Counted from the first letter of the stretch, positions 26,895 through 37,800 are shown. The stretch: DNA of 64,000 nucleotides from CBDUQI01 sp965369325 (GCA_965369325.1 CBDUQI010000002.1:1-64000); one strand, 5' to 3'. The notes: generated by a model from the sequence alone, not told the origin. A program made the numbers and translations.

Positions 26895-28340
26895 CTAGCG
26901 CCCCGCCAGATAGTGGGTGATCGCGCCCAGCCGCTCGACGGCATCTTCCAGCGCCGGCGACCAGGGGTGTCCGTAACTCAGGCGAATAAATTGACGGAAG
27001 CGGCGGTCCGGGGAGTAAATCTCGCCGGGCGAGATGCTGATGCCGGCTTCCAGCGCCTGGGCGAACAGCGTGCGCGAATCCACCCCGGGCAGTTCCAGCC
27101 ACAACACGCCGCCGCCGCACGGCCGTGAGGCGCGGGTGTTGGCGGGGAAGTGTTGTCCCACCAGGCTCTGCATGATCTCGCAATTACGTTTGAGTACTGG
27201 GCGCAGCGCTTTTAGATGGCGATCGTAATCGCCACTGGCAAGATACGAACTCAGCGTAAGCTGTTGCAGCAGCCCGGAGGAGCAGGAGATGGTGCGCTTC
27301 AGCCGTTCGGCTTGCTCGCGATAGCGGCCGGGCACCAGCCAGCCGATGCGATAACCGGGCGCCGCGGTTTTGGAGAACGAGCCGCAGGTAAGCACCAGAC
27401 CTTTGCGGGAAAATACCTGCGCGGGCTTCGGTCGGATGCCACTAAACAGCAGCTCGCCGTAAACATCGTCTTCAATCAGCGCGATATCGCGCGCCTCCAG
27501 CATGTCCACCAGTTGTTCGCGATGCTGGTCGCTGGTGCAAGAGCCCAGTGGATTGTTTAGCGCGGAGGAAAATATGCAGGCCTTTACCTGGTGGCGGGCT
27601 AACGCGGTCTCCAGCGCGGGTAACTCAATGCCCTCGCGTGCGCAGGTGTCAATCTCCAGCGCCAGCATGCCAAGGTTTTCGATCAGCTCCAGGATGCCGG
27701 GGTAGCTGGGCGATTCCACCGCAATCACATCGCCTGAGCTTGCCACCGACATCAGTGCCAGCGACAGCGCCTCTTGCCCGCCGTTGGTAATAATCAGCTC
27801 GTCCGGCTCCAGGCTCCCGCCCAGATCCAGATGCCGGTACGCCAGCTGGCGTTTGAGCGTCGGCTCGCCGTTGAGCGGGGCGTACCCGATGCTGCGTTCT
27901 TCGGCCCTGGCCATCACCCGCTTCATGGTGCGGTGCAGGCTTTTGCCGACCGGTTTGGCCATAGAGGGGTTGGCAATGCCCAGCGGCACTACACCGCGCT
28001 GGTGAATGCCGTCGTACACCTGCTCGATCAGGCTGCGGCAGCGCACCTGTTGGGGTTCAAAGCGGCTGGCACCGTTGCGCCCGGCGCGCACTAAGCGGTT
28101 CTCGCGGATGGCTCGCACGTAATAACCAGATTGCGGGCGCGCCTGTACGCGCCCCTGTCGCTCCAGCTCCAGATAGGCCTGTTTAACGGTGGGAATACTC
28201 ACTCGCAACTGCGTACTCAATCGTCTCAACGAGGGTAGTCTGTCCCCAGGGCGCAGCGCGCCAGAGCCGATATTGTCATTGATCAGGTCTATAACCTGTT
28301 GATATAAAAAAGTATCTGCGCGACGATCGACAGCTAGCAT
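26895..28340 (-). CDS. MocR-type GntR regulator with aminotransferase domain
   Basis: 481 residues. A GntR winged helix at about 10-75 (LYQQVIDLINDNI, LPSLRRLSTQLRVSIPTVKQAY) is joined by a linker to a fold-type-I PLP domain (about 115-480). The Schiff-base lysine is K324 in SFSKTAAPGY; NNPLG and EDDVYGEL are the usual cofactor contacts. MocR proteins sense amino acids or amines through PLP and commonly control an adjacent divergent gene, here the EamA transporter. Its 3' end abuts a truncated gene. Confidence 0.93.
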   Translation of the reverse strand: MLAVDRRADTFLYQQVIDLINDNIGSGALRPGDRLPSLRRLSTQLRVSIPTVKQAYLELERQGRVQARPQSGYYVRAIRENRLVRAGRNGASRFEPQQVRCRSLIEQVYDGIHQRGVVPLGIANPSMAKPVGKSLHRTMKRVMARAEERSIGYAPLNGEPTLKRQLAYRHLDLGGSLEPDELIITNGGQEALSLALMSVASSGDVIAVESPSYPGILELIENLGMLALEIDTCAREGIELPALETALARHQVKACIFSSALNNPLGSCTSDQHREQLVDMLEARDIALIEDDVYGELLFSGIRPKPAQVFSRKGLVLTCGSFSKTAAPGYRIGWLVPGRYREQAERLKRTISCSSGLLQQLTLSSYLASGDYDRHLKALRPVLKRNCEIMQSLVGQHFPANTRASRPCGGGVLWLELPGVDSRTLFAQALEAGISISPGEIYSPDRRFRQFIRLSYGHPWSPALEDAVERLGAITHYLAGR

Positions 28341-28449
28341 GACGGCCTCAACTGTGTATGTTCCGTTTTCAGTTTTCTGAATCTGTTATAGCGCCAGAAT
28401 GCCGCTACAGTCAATCCTGTCTTTAGGCCTGAGCAGGAGGGATGCACGG

Positions 28450-29349
28450 GTGAACAACGTGGCTCTCTACCTGTTGACGGTGCTCGCCTGGGGTACTAGC
28501 TGGTTCGCGATTGAGTTCCAACTGGGCGAAGTGCCGCCCACGGTGTCGATTTGCTACCGCTATTTGATCGCAGCAGCGGCATTGTTTATGTGGTGCCGCG
28601 CACGCGGGTTAAACCTATCGTTCCCGCGCGCCGCGCACGCACGCTTTGCGTTGCTTGGAACGTTGATGTTCGGCTTGAACTACATCGCCGCCTATTGGGC
28701 GCAGGTGTACATAAGCTCTGCCATGAACGCTATCGTATTCTCCTCAATGCTGTGGCTGAATATTCTGAACGCACGCGCCTGGTTCAAGGTAAAGATCGAG
28801 TCGCACGTCTACCTTGGCGCCAGCCTGGGTGTGATCGGTCTGGCAATCCTGTTCTGGCCGCAGCTGCGCGACGCGCAATGGGGTGCGGCCGCGCCCATCG
28901 GTATTCTTATTTCGTTTTCCGGCGCGATGCTCGCCTCCTGGGGCAACATGGTGTCGCAGAGCTCGCAGGCCAGGGGACTGCCGGTGGTGCAGTCCAATGC
29001 ATATGGCATGTTGTACGCGTCTATTCTCACCGGGGTGATCGCGCTGCTCAGCGGGGATCAGTTCAGCTTCGAATGGACCTTCTCCTATGTCGCCTCGTTG
29101 CTGTATCTGGCGTTGTTCGCCTCGGTGATCGCGTTTGGTGCTTACCTCACATTGCTGGGACGCATTGGTGCGCATCGCTCCGGCTATATCGTGGTGGTGT
29201 TCCCGGTGGTTGCACTAATTCTATCGACGTTGTTTGAGGGCCTGTCGTTGCGCCCGACGGTATTGATCGGTGTCGCTTTTACGCTGCTTGGCAATGTCAT
29301 GATTTTGCGTGGCAACCGGGCGGCCGTGCGGGCGGAAGCAAAAGCGTAA
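28450..29349 (+). CDS. EamA/DMT-family transporter
   Basis: 299 residues from a GTG at 28450, preceded by AGGAGGG. About ten transmembrane helices in two EamA repeats (LLTVLAWGTSWFAIEFQLGEVPP opens the first; GASLGVIGLAILFWP and LLGRIGAHRSGYIVVVFPV lie in the second half). The family exports or imports amino acids, amines or other metabolites. It is divergent from the MocR regulator, its likely controller; the roughly 109 bp between the two starts should hold the operator. Confidence 0.92.
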   Translation: MNNVALYLLTVLAWGTSWFAIEFQLGEVPPTVSICYRYLIAAAALFMWCRARGLNLSFPRAAHARFALLGTLMFGLNYIAAYWAQVYISSAMNAIVFSSMLWLNILNARAWFKVKIESHVYLGASLGVIGLAILFWPQLRDAQWGAAAPIGILISFSGAMLASWGNMVSQSSQARGLPVVQSNAYGMLYASILTGVIALLSGDQFSFEWTFSYVASLLYLALFASVIAFGAYLTLLGRIGAHRSGYIVVVFPVVALILSTLFEGLSLRPTVLIGVAFTLLGNVMILRGNRAAVRAEAKA

Positions 29350-29514
29350 GCACAGGGCGGTTGCGTATCATGCAGCAACCTGCTGCCCAGCAGGCGCGCG
29401 GCGCGCGCGGCGTATTCAGGCTAAGATGGCGGCAGCGCAAAACAGCCACGCGCCCCCCAACGTCGCGGCCGCTGCGAAGACATCGGCCAATCGAATTGCC
29501 AACATCAGAGCTCA

Positions 29515-30933
29515 GTGCTGCACCGGATACTTAAAACTTTATCGCTTTTGCTGCTGCTTAGCGCCTGCGCCGGGCCCGCACCACCGCCCATCCCGCATGT
29601 GGATATGCAGGGTTTGCCGGATGCCGTGTCCTCGCAACTTAACGCCAGCCTGCAGCAAAGTGCGGCCGCACGGGCAGGCTCCGAACAGTTTGCGGCCGTC
29701 AACGGCACCCTGGCGATGCAACTTCATGTGTACGGGTTTTTGCCGCAGGCGCTTGTGTGTTATGAGCGCGCACTATCGGCCCGTCCGGAGACCTTCGACT
29801 GGCATTACCTGCGCGCAGATGTGCTGGCCCGTCTGGGCCACGCGCAGCAGGCACAGGCCGCGTTTAACGACGCACTGGTGCGCGCGCCTGACAACCTGGA
29901 TGCGCACCTGCGAATAGCGGATCTCAGGCTCAATGCCGGCGATGCCGCCGGTGCGCTGGTGACGCTGGGCAACGTTGGCCACGAGCAATACCCGCAGGCG
30001 ACGACGCAGTTTCTGTTGGGTCGGGCCAGGCATATGCTGGGCGATCACACCGTCGCCCGTGATCACCTGAGTAACGCGCTGAGCCAACGCGGTTCGTTCG
30101 GCGCCGGGCACTATGCGCTGGCCAACGTTTATCGTGCGTTGGGCGAGGATGCGTTGGCCCGTGCGCAGTTGAGCAAGTTTGAATCTGTGCGCAACGTCAA
30201 GTTACTGCTGGACCCTCGGATGCGTGCGCAGCTCTCTGCGATGGTTGCCAGCGACCGGCGCGACGTGCTGGAGGCAACCACTCACGCTAGCAAGGGCGAG
30301 ATACAAAAGGCGATTGCGGCCTATCTGCGGGCGAGTGCTACCGATCCGGACAACGCCAACACGCATGCCTCGCTGGTGGGGTTGTACGCGCTGGCAGGCG
30401 AGGTCGAGCGCGCGCAGGAACACTTCCAGCGGGCGAGCGAGCTAACTCACGCGTTGCCGCGGGCATACGCGAACATGGGGTTGGCATACGCGCGCAGTGG
30501 GCAAACCGAAGCGGCGGTAGAGCGATATCGCCAGGCGGTACAGCTGGAGCCGCACGACCCACAATTGAGTGCGACTTACGCCAACACCCTGGAGCGCAGT
30601 GGTGCGCTGGAGGCAGCTATCGCGGAGCATCAGCGGATGCTCACTAACGAGCCGGCGGCCGGGCCCACCCGTGTCGCGCTGATTCGACTACAGGGTGCGC
30701 GCGGCCGACATTCGCAGGTTCAAGTCTTGTTGGCGCAAAGTCGTGCGCTGGCAGACGCCTGGACCGTACCGGCGTTGCGCCAGGGGGCGACACAGGCCCT
30801 CGCATCAGGCGATGTCACGGCCGCCGTTTCGTTGTTAGAAGAGGCGGCCGCGCTGGCCGGTGCGCGCGGCGAGCACGCCAACCTCGCCGGCGCAAACGCA
30901 GAGCTCCTGCGAATTCAGGCAGGCCAGCAATGA
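29515..30933 (+). CDS. TPR lipoprotein
   Basis: 472 residues from a GTG. Signal peptide with lipobox LSAC (C18), followed by a TPR solenoid over most of the chain (ALVCYERALSARPETFDWHYL, AQAAFNDALVRAPDNLDAHL, AIAAYLRASATDPDNANTH, AAVERYRQAVQLEPHDPQL). It is probably a periplasmic scaffold anchored to a membrane. The stop overlaps the start of the next CRTAC1 gene by 4 bp (ATGA), so the two are translated together and presumably interact. Confidence 0.9.
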   Translation: MLHRILKTLSLLLLLSACAGPAPPPIPHVDMQGLPDAVSSQLNASLQQSAAARAGSEQFAAVNGTLAMQLHVYGFLPQALVCYERALSARPETFDWHYLRADVLARLGHAQQAQAAFNDALVRAPDNLDAHLRIADLRLNAGDAAGALVTLGNVGHEQYPQATTQFLLGRARHMLGDHTVARDHLSNALSQRGSFGAGHYALANVYRALGEDALARAQLSKFESVRNVKLLLDPRMRAQLSAMVASDRRDVLEATTHASKGEIQKAIAAYLRASATDPDNANTHASLVGLYALAGEVERAQEHFQRASELTHALPRAYANMGLAYARSGQTEAAVERYRQAVQLEPHDPQLSATYANTLERSGALEAAIAEHQRMLTNEPAAGPTRVALIRLQGARGRHSQVQVLLAQSRALADAWTVPALRQGATQALASGDVTAAVSLLEEAAALAGARGEHANLAGANAELLRIQAGQQ

Positions 30934-32663
30934 GCGACGCGCCTGGCATACGCGTCGCAGGCGCCAGCGTTTTTCTGCTGGCGCTGGCCGCGTGCAACGC
31001 CCCACCTGATGAGCCTCATCAGCCTGCCACGCAGTACTTTAGCGATGTCACCGATGCTGTCGGGCTGGCGTTCACCCATTTCTCCGGCGTAAGCGGCCAG
31101 TATTACTTCAGCGAGATTATGGGCGCCGGTGGCGCGCTGCTGGATTACGACCGCGATGGCGATCTGGACATCTATCTACTGCAAGGAGTTAGGCCACCGG
31201 ACACCTTGCCCGATGCGCTGGTGTTCGATCCGCCCCGGCGGCCAGGCAACCGCCTGATGCAAAATCAGCTTTTTCCCCGAGGCCAGCTCCGGTTCGAAGA
31301 CGTGACCGATGCCAGTGGCACCAACAACGCGCTCGGCGACGGCATGGGCATCGCGGTTGGGGATATCGACAACGATGGGTTTGACGATATCTATCTGGCC
31401 AACTTCGGCCCCAATGTGCTGCTGAAAAACACAGGCGACGGCCGCTTCACCGATGTGACCGCAGCGGCCGGCGTGCAGGATGATCGCTGGAGCAGCAGTG
31501 CTGCTTTTGTGGACTACGATCTGGATGGCGATCTGGATTTGTTCCTCGCCAGCTACGTCTCCTTTCAGTACGCTCTGAATAAACGTTGCAACGGTGCCGG
31601 CGGCCAACGCGATTACTGCACGCCGCTTAACTATCAGCCATTGAGCGATCGCCTGTTTCGCAACGACGGCCACGGCACCTTCGAAGATGTGACGCTGAGC
31701 GCGGGAATTGCCGGCGCCCGTGGTTCTGGCCTGGGTGTCCTCGGTGCTGACTTTAACGGTGACGGCTGGCCGGACATCTACGTAGCCAACGACGGGCGAC
31801 CCAATGTTTTGTGGATAAACCAGACCGACGGCCGCTTTGAAGATGCTGCCCTGATGGCTGGCGTGGCCTACAACGCCAACGGTGCCGCCGAGGCTAGCAT
31901 GGGCGTGGCGGCGGGCGACTTTGACGGCGATGGCGATGAAGACCTGTTCATGACTCATCTGGCCAACGAAACCAACACGCTTTACCTAAACGATGGGGCG
32001 GCCGGGTTCGTGGACGCCACCGCACCTCTGCAACTTGGCCTCCCCAGTCTGCCCTACACCGGCTTTGGCACCCGGTGGCTCGACTACCAGAACGATGGTG
32101 CGCCGGATCTGTTTGTGGTCAACGGCGCAGTGACGTTGGAAATCTCACAGCAGGGTGAACCCTTCCCCTACCGTCAGCCTGATCAGTTATTTCTTAACCA
32201 CCGCGGCGAAGGGTTCGCCGTGGTGGCCGCACCGGCTGGTGCGCCGCCGGCGCAGATGCGGGTCGGCCGCGGGCTCGCTAGCGGTGATGTGGATGGTGAT
32301 GGCGATACCGATCTGCTGGTCACCAACAACAACGGGCCCGCGCAACTGCTGCTGAACAATCAGTCCGATGGCAACTACTGGTTGGCAGTGCAGGTGCAGG
32401 GCGTAGCGGCCAACCGTAATGCTTATGGTGCGCGCGTGGCATTGGTGCGCCAGGATGGCAGTCGGCTGTGGCGCCGGGTACACAGCGATGGCAGCTACCT
32501 GAGCGCCAGCGATCCACAGTTGTTGTTTGGCTTGGGCCAAGACCCCGCGCATCAGGCGCTAATCGTGCACTGGCCAGGTGGTGTGCGTGAACAATGGCCC
32601 GCCCAAACCCCCAATACACGCGTGACACTGGTGCAGGGCGCTGGCCAGGTTTTGCGGGACTAG
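30930..32663 (+). CDS. CRTAC1-family lipoprotein (FG-GAP repeats + ASPIC/UnbV)
   Basis: 577 residues. The lipobox is LAAC near residue 22. FG-GAP/VCBS-type repeats with calcium loops (LDYDRDGDLDIYLLQG, GDIDNDGFDDIYLANFGPN, VDYDLDGDLDLFLASY, GDFDGDGDEDLFMTHL) form a beta-propeller. The C-terminal ASPIC/UnbV domain has NAYGARVALVRQDG and HSDGSYLSASDP. Bacterial members have no established function. It is translationally coupled to the TPR lipoprotein before it. Three further paralogues lie downstream. Confidence 0.93.
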   Translation: MSDAPGIRVAGASVFLLALAACNAPPDEPHQPATQYFSDVTDAVGLAFTHFSGVSGQYYFSEIMGAGGALLDYDRDGDLDIYLLQGVRPPDTLPDALVFDPPRRPGNRLMQNQLFPRGQLRFEDVTDASGTNNALGDGMGIAVGDIDNDGFDDIYLANFGPNVLLKNTGDGRFTDVTAAAGVQDDRWSSSAAFVDYDLDGDLDLFLASYVSFQYALNKRCNGAGGQRDYCTPLNYQPLSDRLFRNDGHGTFEDVTLSAGIAGARGSGLGVLGADFNGDGWPDIYVANDGRPNVLWINQTDGRFEDAALMAGVAYNANGAAEASMGVAAGDFDGDGDEDLFMTHLANETNTLYLNDGAAGFVDATAPLQLGLPSLPYTGFGTRWLDYQNDGAPDLFVVNGAVTLEISQQGEPFPYRQPDQLFLNHRGEGFAVVAAPAGAPPAQMRVGRGLASGDVDGDGDTDLLVTNNNGPAQLLLNNQSDGNYWLAVQVQGVAANRNAYGARVALVRQDGSRLWRRVHSDGSYLSASDPQLLFGLGQDPAHQALIVHWPGGVREQWPAQTPNTRVTLVQGAGQVLRD

Positions 32664-33027
32664 CGGCATTTCGCGCAAACCGATCGCGTTTTGGTTATTG
32701 CCGGGCGAGGCGGGTTGAAAACTCTCACGCACCAGTGATCCCAAGCGGAGCGTTGCAAGCGCATGGCTGCGGTCTTGTTAAGTATTGGAAACTAAGACGG
32801 AAGTCGGCCCTACTGCTGGGCGCATTCGGACGCTGCGATGGCGCAAGTGGACAACCGTTGGCGTTTGAAAATTCGTGCTGCAGTGCGCTCGTGCTGGTGC
32901 GGCTCTGAACGCTGTACTAAGATTATGTTACCCACGTTCCTTGGGGAAAACCCGGCGCATTGCCAACCGCAATGGCCTGCGCAGGGAGGCGGATAAGGAA
33001 AGCACAAAAATTGTCAGGAGGGGAACT
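32664..33027 (+). other. Intergenic region, no gene seen
   Basis: 364 bp between the CRTAC1 gene and the P-domain gene. No protein-like frame is visible. The last part becomes A/T-rich (around 32920-32935) and may hold a promoter. A CAGGAGGGG ribosome-binding site lies at 33016-33023. Confidence 0.5.
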
Positions 33028-33687
33028 ATGCGATATCTCGTTAAGCGCGCACTTGGGTGTGCACTGTTTGCGACGATGCTCATCAGTGGCGGAGCTTTTG
33101 CTGCAACCACTGCTTATATTTCCGGCCCGGATCTGGGGCTTGAGATTCCGGATAACAATCCGGACGGCTTGACCACCACGCTCACCGTCGATGACACCGG
33201 TGTTGTGGGTGATGTGTCGGCAGTTGTTATCAGCGCGGACCACACCTGGGTAGGTGATCTGGTTGTTACGCTGACAGCACCTGATGGCACATCGGTGACG
33301 CTGATGGATCGTCCGGGCGTCGTCGATGACATCTGTTGCGGTAACGGAGCAGACATCAGTGCCAGCCTGGGCTTGGTATTCAGCGATTTGATTCCGCTGC
33401 CTGCTGAGGGCGCGGGCGCCAACGGTTGTGGAGCAGTCGGCGTTGATTGCGGCCGTGCCTTTGGTCCGGAAAGTGCGTTGAGCGCACTAGCAGGGGTGGA
33501 AGTCTCGGGCGACTGGACCTTGAGCATTTCCGATAATGCGGGTGCCGACGTTGGCACGCTAAACGGCTTTTTCCTGGTGGTTGAGACGGGCGAGTCTTCT
33601 CGCGCGGCCATGCCAATGCCAGCGATTGCCTTACTACTGTTCGCCGGCATCGCCGGTGCAGGCGTAATGCGCCGCCGCCGCAGCTAG
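33028..33687 (+). CDS. Secreted P-domain protein with C-terminal sorting tail
   Basis: 219 residues. Signal peptide (ALFATMLISGGAFA) followed by a proprotein-convertase P-domain-like beta-sandwich: VDDTGVVGDVSAVVISADHTWVGDL, LTAPDGTSVTL, VSGDWTLSISDNAGADVGTL. The C-terminus MPMPAIALLLFAGIAGAGVMRRRRS has the motif, hydrophobic helix and basic tail of a PEP-CTERM-like sorting signal, though the motif is not canonical. It is expected to be processed by an exosortase-type enzyme, which is not in this window. P domains usually sit beside proteases; here it stands alone between two CRTAC1 gene clusters with its own ribosome-binding site and terminator. Confidence 0.85.
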   Translation: MRYLVKRALGCALFATMLISGGAFAATTAYISGPDLGLEIPDNNPDGLTTTLTVDDTGVVGDVSAVVISADHTWVGDLVVTLTAPDGTSVTLMDRPGVVDDICCGNGADISASLGLVFSDLIPLPAEGAGANGCGAVGVDCGRAFGPESALSALAGVEVSGDWTLSISDNAGADVGTLNGFFLVVETGESSRAAMPMPAIALLLFAGIAGAGVMRRRRS

Positions 33688-33705
33688 GACAACAACACGT
33701 CCTCG

Positions 33706-33731
33706 GAACCCCGTCACTTGTGGCGGGGTTC
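33706..33731 (+). terminator. Rho-independent terminator
   Basis: GAACCCCGTCAC pairs with GTGGCGGGGTTC (one G-T pair), followed by TGTCTTTT. It ends the P-domain gene and separates it from the amidase-led operon. Confidence 0.8.
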
Positions 33732-33812
33732 TGTCTTTTCGGCCTTTGCATGCTATCGTCTCGCGTTGATTAATAGCGCTTTTCCCGGCGCCACTATCGA
33801 GACCTCCTGCGC

Positions 33813-34805
33813 ATGTACTACGCGGCCGCCTGCCAAACCAACTTTCCCTCACCCGCCGAGCGCTCGGAAATACCCGAACGCACACGCCGGATGTGCCAGA
33901 TTATCGAGCAGACCATCACCGGCTACGAGCCGTTTTTTGATGTTCGACTGTTGGTGTTCCCGGAGTTTGCGCATGCCGTGCCGGCGTACCCGACGGCGGC
34001 GGAGCTAAGGCGTCGTCTGGCCGTCAGGCTGCCCAATGAGCACACCCAGGCCTACGAAAGGCTGGCGGCAAAGTACGGCTGCTACATCCAGAGCGGTACT
34101 TTTCTGGAAATTGATGATACGTATCCGGATGCGCTCTTTAACACCACGGTGCTGATTGGCCCTGATGGAGTGTTGAGCAAATACCGTAAGGTGAATACCT
34201 GGATCCCGTGGGAGGTGCATACCAGCCCCCACGATATAGAGGGTTACGCGCCCGAGCCGTTCCCGGTAGTCGATACTGAGCTCGGTCGTCTTGGTGTGGC
34301 GATCTGTTACGACTGGCTATTCCCCGAGACGATTCGGCAAATTGCCTACAACGGCGCCGAAGTGATCATCCGCGTCTCCGCCTATATGGATCCTTGGGGC
34401 ACCGCCAGCCCGATGGACTGGTGGACGTTGATTAACCGCACCCGGGCGCTTGAGAATACCGCCTACGTAGTGGCCTCCAATCAGGCGGCCAGTTTTAAGA
34501 ACTATCCGCCGTTCAGTTGGCCGGGCGGCAGCATGGTGGTGGATTATGACGGGCGTGTGCTGGCTCAGGCAGACCCTGGTCCGGCAGAAAAAGTGGTGGT
34601 CGCGCCGATTGACATCAACGCGTTGCGCAGCGAGCGCGCGCGCCGCCGCGGGCACGATATGCGCTCGCATCTGCGCAGTGAGATTCACACCTACGCCGCG
34701 CAGCCGATGCTGGCCCGTGCGGGCGATCAGCCGATTGATATCGACTCGCTCAATGTGCGTATCGCCGAGGCCAAACAACGTCTGCCGGGGGCGGATGAGC
34801 AATGA
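33813..34805 (+). CDS. Carbon-nitrogen hydrolase (nitrilase/amidase superfamily)
   Basis: 330 residues. The Glu-Lys-Cys triad is visible: E in FPEFAHA (about residue 51), K in YRKVNTW (about 129) and C in ICYDWLFPE (about 168). The sequence after the cysteine (GAEVIIRVSAYMDPWG, RTRALENTAYVVASNQA) is closer to aliphatic amidases/formamidases than to true nitrilases. No signal peptide, so it is cytoplasmic. Its stop overlaps the start of the 1118-residue TPR/FG-GAP gene by 4 bp (ATGA), making it the first gene of the large operon. The substrate amide is unknown. Confidence 0.9.
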   Translation: MYYAAACQTNFPSPAERSEIPERTRRMCQIIEQTITGYEPFFDVRLLVFPEFAHAVPAYPTAAELRRRLAVRLPNEHTQAYERLAAKYGCYIQSGTFLEIDDTYPDALFNTTVLIGPDGVLSKYRKVNTWIPWEVHTSPHDIEGYAPEPFPVVDTELGRLGVAICYDWLFPETIRQIAYNGAEVIIRVSAYMDPWGTASPMDWWTLINRTRALENTAYVVASNQAASFKNYPPFSWPGGSMVVDYDGRVLAQADPGPAEKVVVAPIDINALRSERARRRGHDMRSHLRSEIHTYAAQPMLARAGDQPIDIDSLNVRIAEAKQRLPGADEQ

Positions 34806-37800
34806 GCGCAGGGTCCGATAAACTGCAGACGCTGCCGGCGTTGATCATGAGCGTAACCTTACTTTGTGTGAGCGCCTGCGATCGCGCCCCGAACCAGCCC
34901 CCGCTTGAGGACAACGCTGCGCCGACGGTGGCCGCCGACCGCCCAGGCGCGGCGCTGATTGCGCTGAACAATCGCGGTGTCGCCCTGATGGGGTACTTCG
35001 ACTACACCGGTGCACGCGATGTCTTCGCCCGGGTGGTCAGGCAGGCCCCTCGGTGGCACCAGGCACAGGTGAATCTGGCGATTGCTACCCTGAACCGCCA
35101 GCAGCCCGATGATGAAACCCTGGCACTGCAGATCTTGCAGCAGGTGCTGGACGCTGAGCCCGCGCACGTGCGTGCCAACTACGTGGCGGGGCTGTTGAGG
35201 CTGTATCTGGGGGAGTTCGAGCAGGGCACAACACATTTTGAGCAAGTGCTGGCACAGGACAGCGGCGATGCGTATGCGCACTACTACCTGGGCCAGATTC
35301 AAGCTCAACAGGGGCAACTGGCGCCAGCGCTCAGCCGATTCGAGCGGGCGATCGCGCTTGAGCCCTACCTGAGCAGCAGTTACTACGGGGCAGCGCTGGC
35401 GCTGCGGCGCCTGGATCGGGCTGATGAGGCTAGGCAACTGCTCGGCACCTACCAGCGGCTGGAGGACAATCCGCGCGCTCGGCTGGCGGAATTCAAGTAC
35501 ACCCGGATGGGCCCGAAGGCCGAGGCGTTGGCATCGGGGCGCCCGACAGCGCCAGCACCCGCGCTGCCATCAGGCGATCTGTTTACGCCGGCCGAGCAAA
35601 TACTATCGGGTGACTTGAGCACGAGCCACTTGAGTACGGCAGACATCAACAACGATGGTTTGCAAGACATCTTTCTTGGCGGCGCGGCGGACAGTCAGGT
35701 ACTACTGGCCGGCGCGTCGGGTTACGTGGTGGATACCTCACACGCACTGGCTGGCATCGGCCAGGTGCGCGCTGCCTTGTGGGGCGACGTCAACAACGAT
35801 GGTAATACGGATGTCTACCTGTGCCGCGCTGGGGCCAATCAACTGTGGCTGCAATCGGCCGGCGAATCAGGCGCGCCGACACAGTGGACTCGCGCGCAGG
35901 GCGATGTGGTAGCGGACGGCGTGCGCACCTGCCTCGATGCCGGCCTGTTCGACGCCGATCACGACGGTGATCTGGACGTTTTCATCGTTAACGCCAATGG
36001 CGAGGACGTGCTGCTGAACAATAACCTGGATGGGACTTTCAGGCGCTTGCAGGATCTACCCTCAACCGCACCGACAAGTTCTCCCGCGTCGCGTCAGCAA
36101 CTTAGCGTCGACCTGGACGGCGATCGCGATGTAGACATTGTGGTGCTCAACGGCGATGCGCCGCATGTCGTTTTGTCCAACGATCGGCTTTGGCTGTACC
36201 AGTCCGCAACCGGCTTTGAGCGGTTTTCGCAAACCCCGGCGGTGGCCGTGACCGCAGGCGATGTGGATACCGATGGTCAAGTGGAACTGTATACCCGCAC
36301 GCCCGATGGTGCGTTGTGGCGCTGGGTGGATGCGGCGGATGAGGGTTGGGTCTCTGCCCGGATCAGCGCACCTACGCAACCGGGTGCAGGCGTCTTAATG
36401 CTACAGGACTTCAACGGCGACGGTCAGGCCGAGTTGCTGTCGGGAGACGCATCGGGCTGGCGTGTGCTGCGCCTCAATGGCGAGCACAATGCACAGGTGC
36501 TGTACGCCGCTGATGCGCCCGCCACGGCGCCAATAGCGTTGCTGGAAAGCGTTCAAGCAGGCCCTTCGGTGGCCGCCGCCGGGCTAGATGGATTGCAGCG
36601 TTGGCAGCCCGGACCCGGCCGTTATCCATTTGCCGCCTTCTCCTTCAGCGGCAAGGAGGAGCAGGCGGAGTCGATGCGCTCCAATGCGTCCGGTATCGGT
36701 ACACGGGTGTCGCTGCGCAATGCCACGCAATGGAGTGTGAGCGACACGTTCGACAAACATTCCGCGCCGGGGCAAAGCCTGCAACCTTTGAGCATTGGTT
36801 TGCGCGGTGCCGCTGCGGCCGACTTCGTCGCATTGGATTGGTCCGACGGCGTGTTTCAGACGGAGCTTGATCTGGCCGCCGGGCAGCGTCATCAGATTGC
36901 GGAGACCCAGCGTCAGCTTGCCAGTTGTCCGGTGTTGTTCGCGTGGGATGGCAGTGAGTATCGATTTGTCACCGATCTTCTTGGGGTCGGTGGTATCGGA
37001 TTCTTCGCCTCGCCTGGGCAGTACAACACCCCGCGCCCGTGGGAGCATGTGTTGCTGCCTGCAGGCGCACTGGCCGCCCGCGAGGGGATGTTCGAACTAA
37101 AACTTACCGAGCCCATGGAGGAGATTGCGTACGTGGACTCGCTCGCACTGGCCGTGCACGATGTGCCGCCCGGCTGGCACATGATTCTGGATGAGCGTAT
37201 GGCCACCGACGCCCATCAGCCCAGTGGCGAGCCGGTGTTTTTCCGGCGCAGTGTAAGTGTGCAGCATGCTGAGAACGAACGTGGCGATGAGGTGACCGCC
37301 AGCCTGCAGCACGCCGACCTGCAAGCCGCCCCGCCCGGGACTCTGGACGCGCGCTTTATTGGTCGGCTGGCGGGTGAGCATGTGTTGACGCTGACGTTCG
37401 ATAAGCCGCTGGATCAAACGCCCGGACAGCCCGTGCTGGCCGCGGACGGCTGGGTTGAGTACCCGTATTCGCAAACTGTATTTGCCGCGTGGCAGGCCGG
37501 GGAGTTTTATCAGTCGCCGAGCCTGGAAGCGCAGGGGGAGGACGGCGTGTGGGTGAGCCTGCTGCCCAGCTTTGGTTATCCGGCGGGCATGCCGCGCGAG
37601 ATGAGTGTCGCACTGAATAATCTGCCGGCGGGTAGTCGGCGGCTGCGACTGCGCAGCAATCTTGAAATCTACTGGGATCGCATTCGCGTGGTCTATCGCG
37701 AACCCGCGCCGCCGGCAGCGGTGACCCGAGTGCTTAGGCCTGACCGCGTGCGCTTATCACAGACGGGCTTCCCGTTACGCACCAGCGGTCCGCAGCGCGT

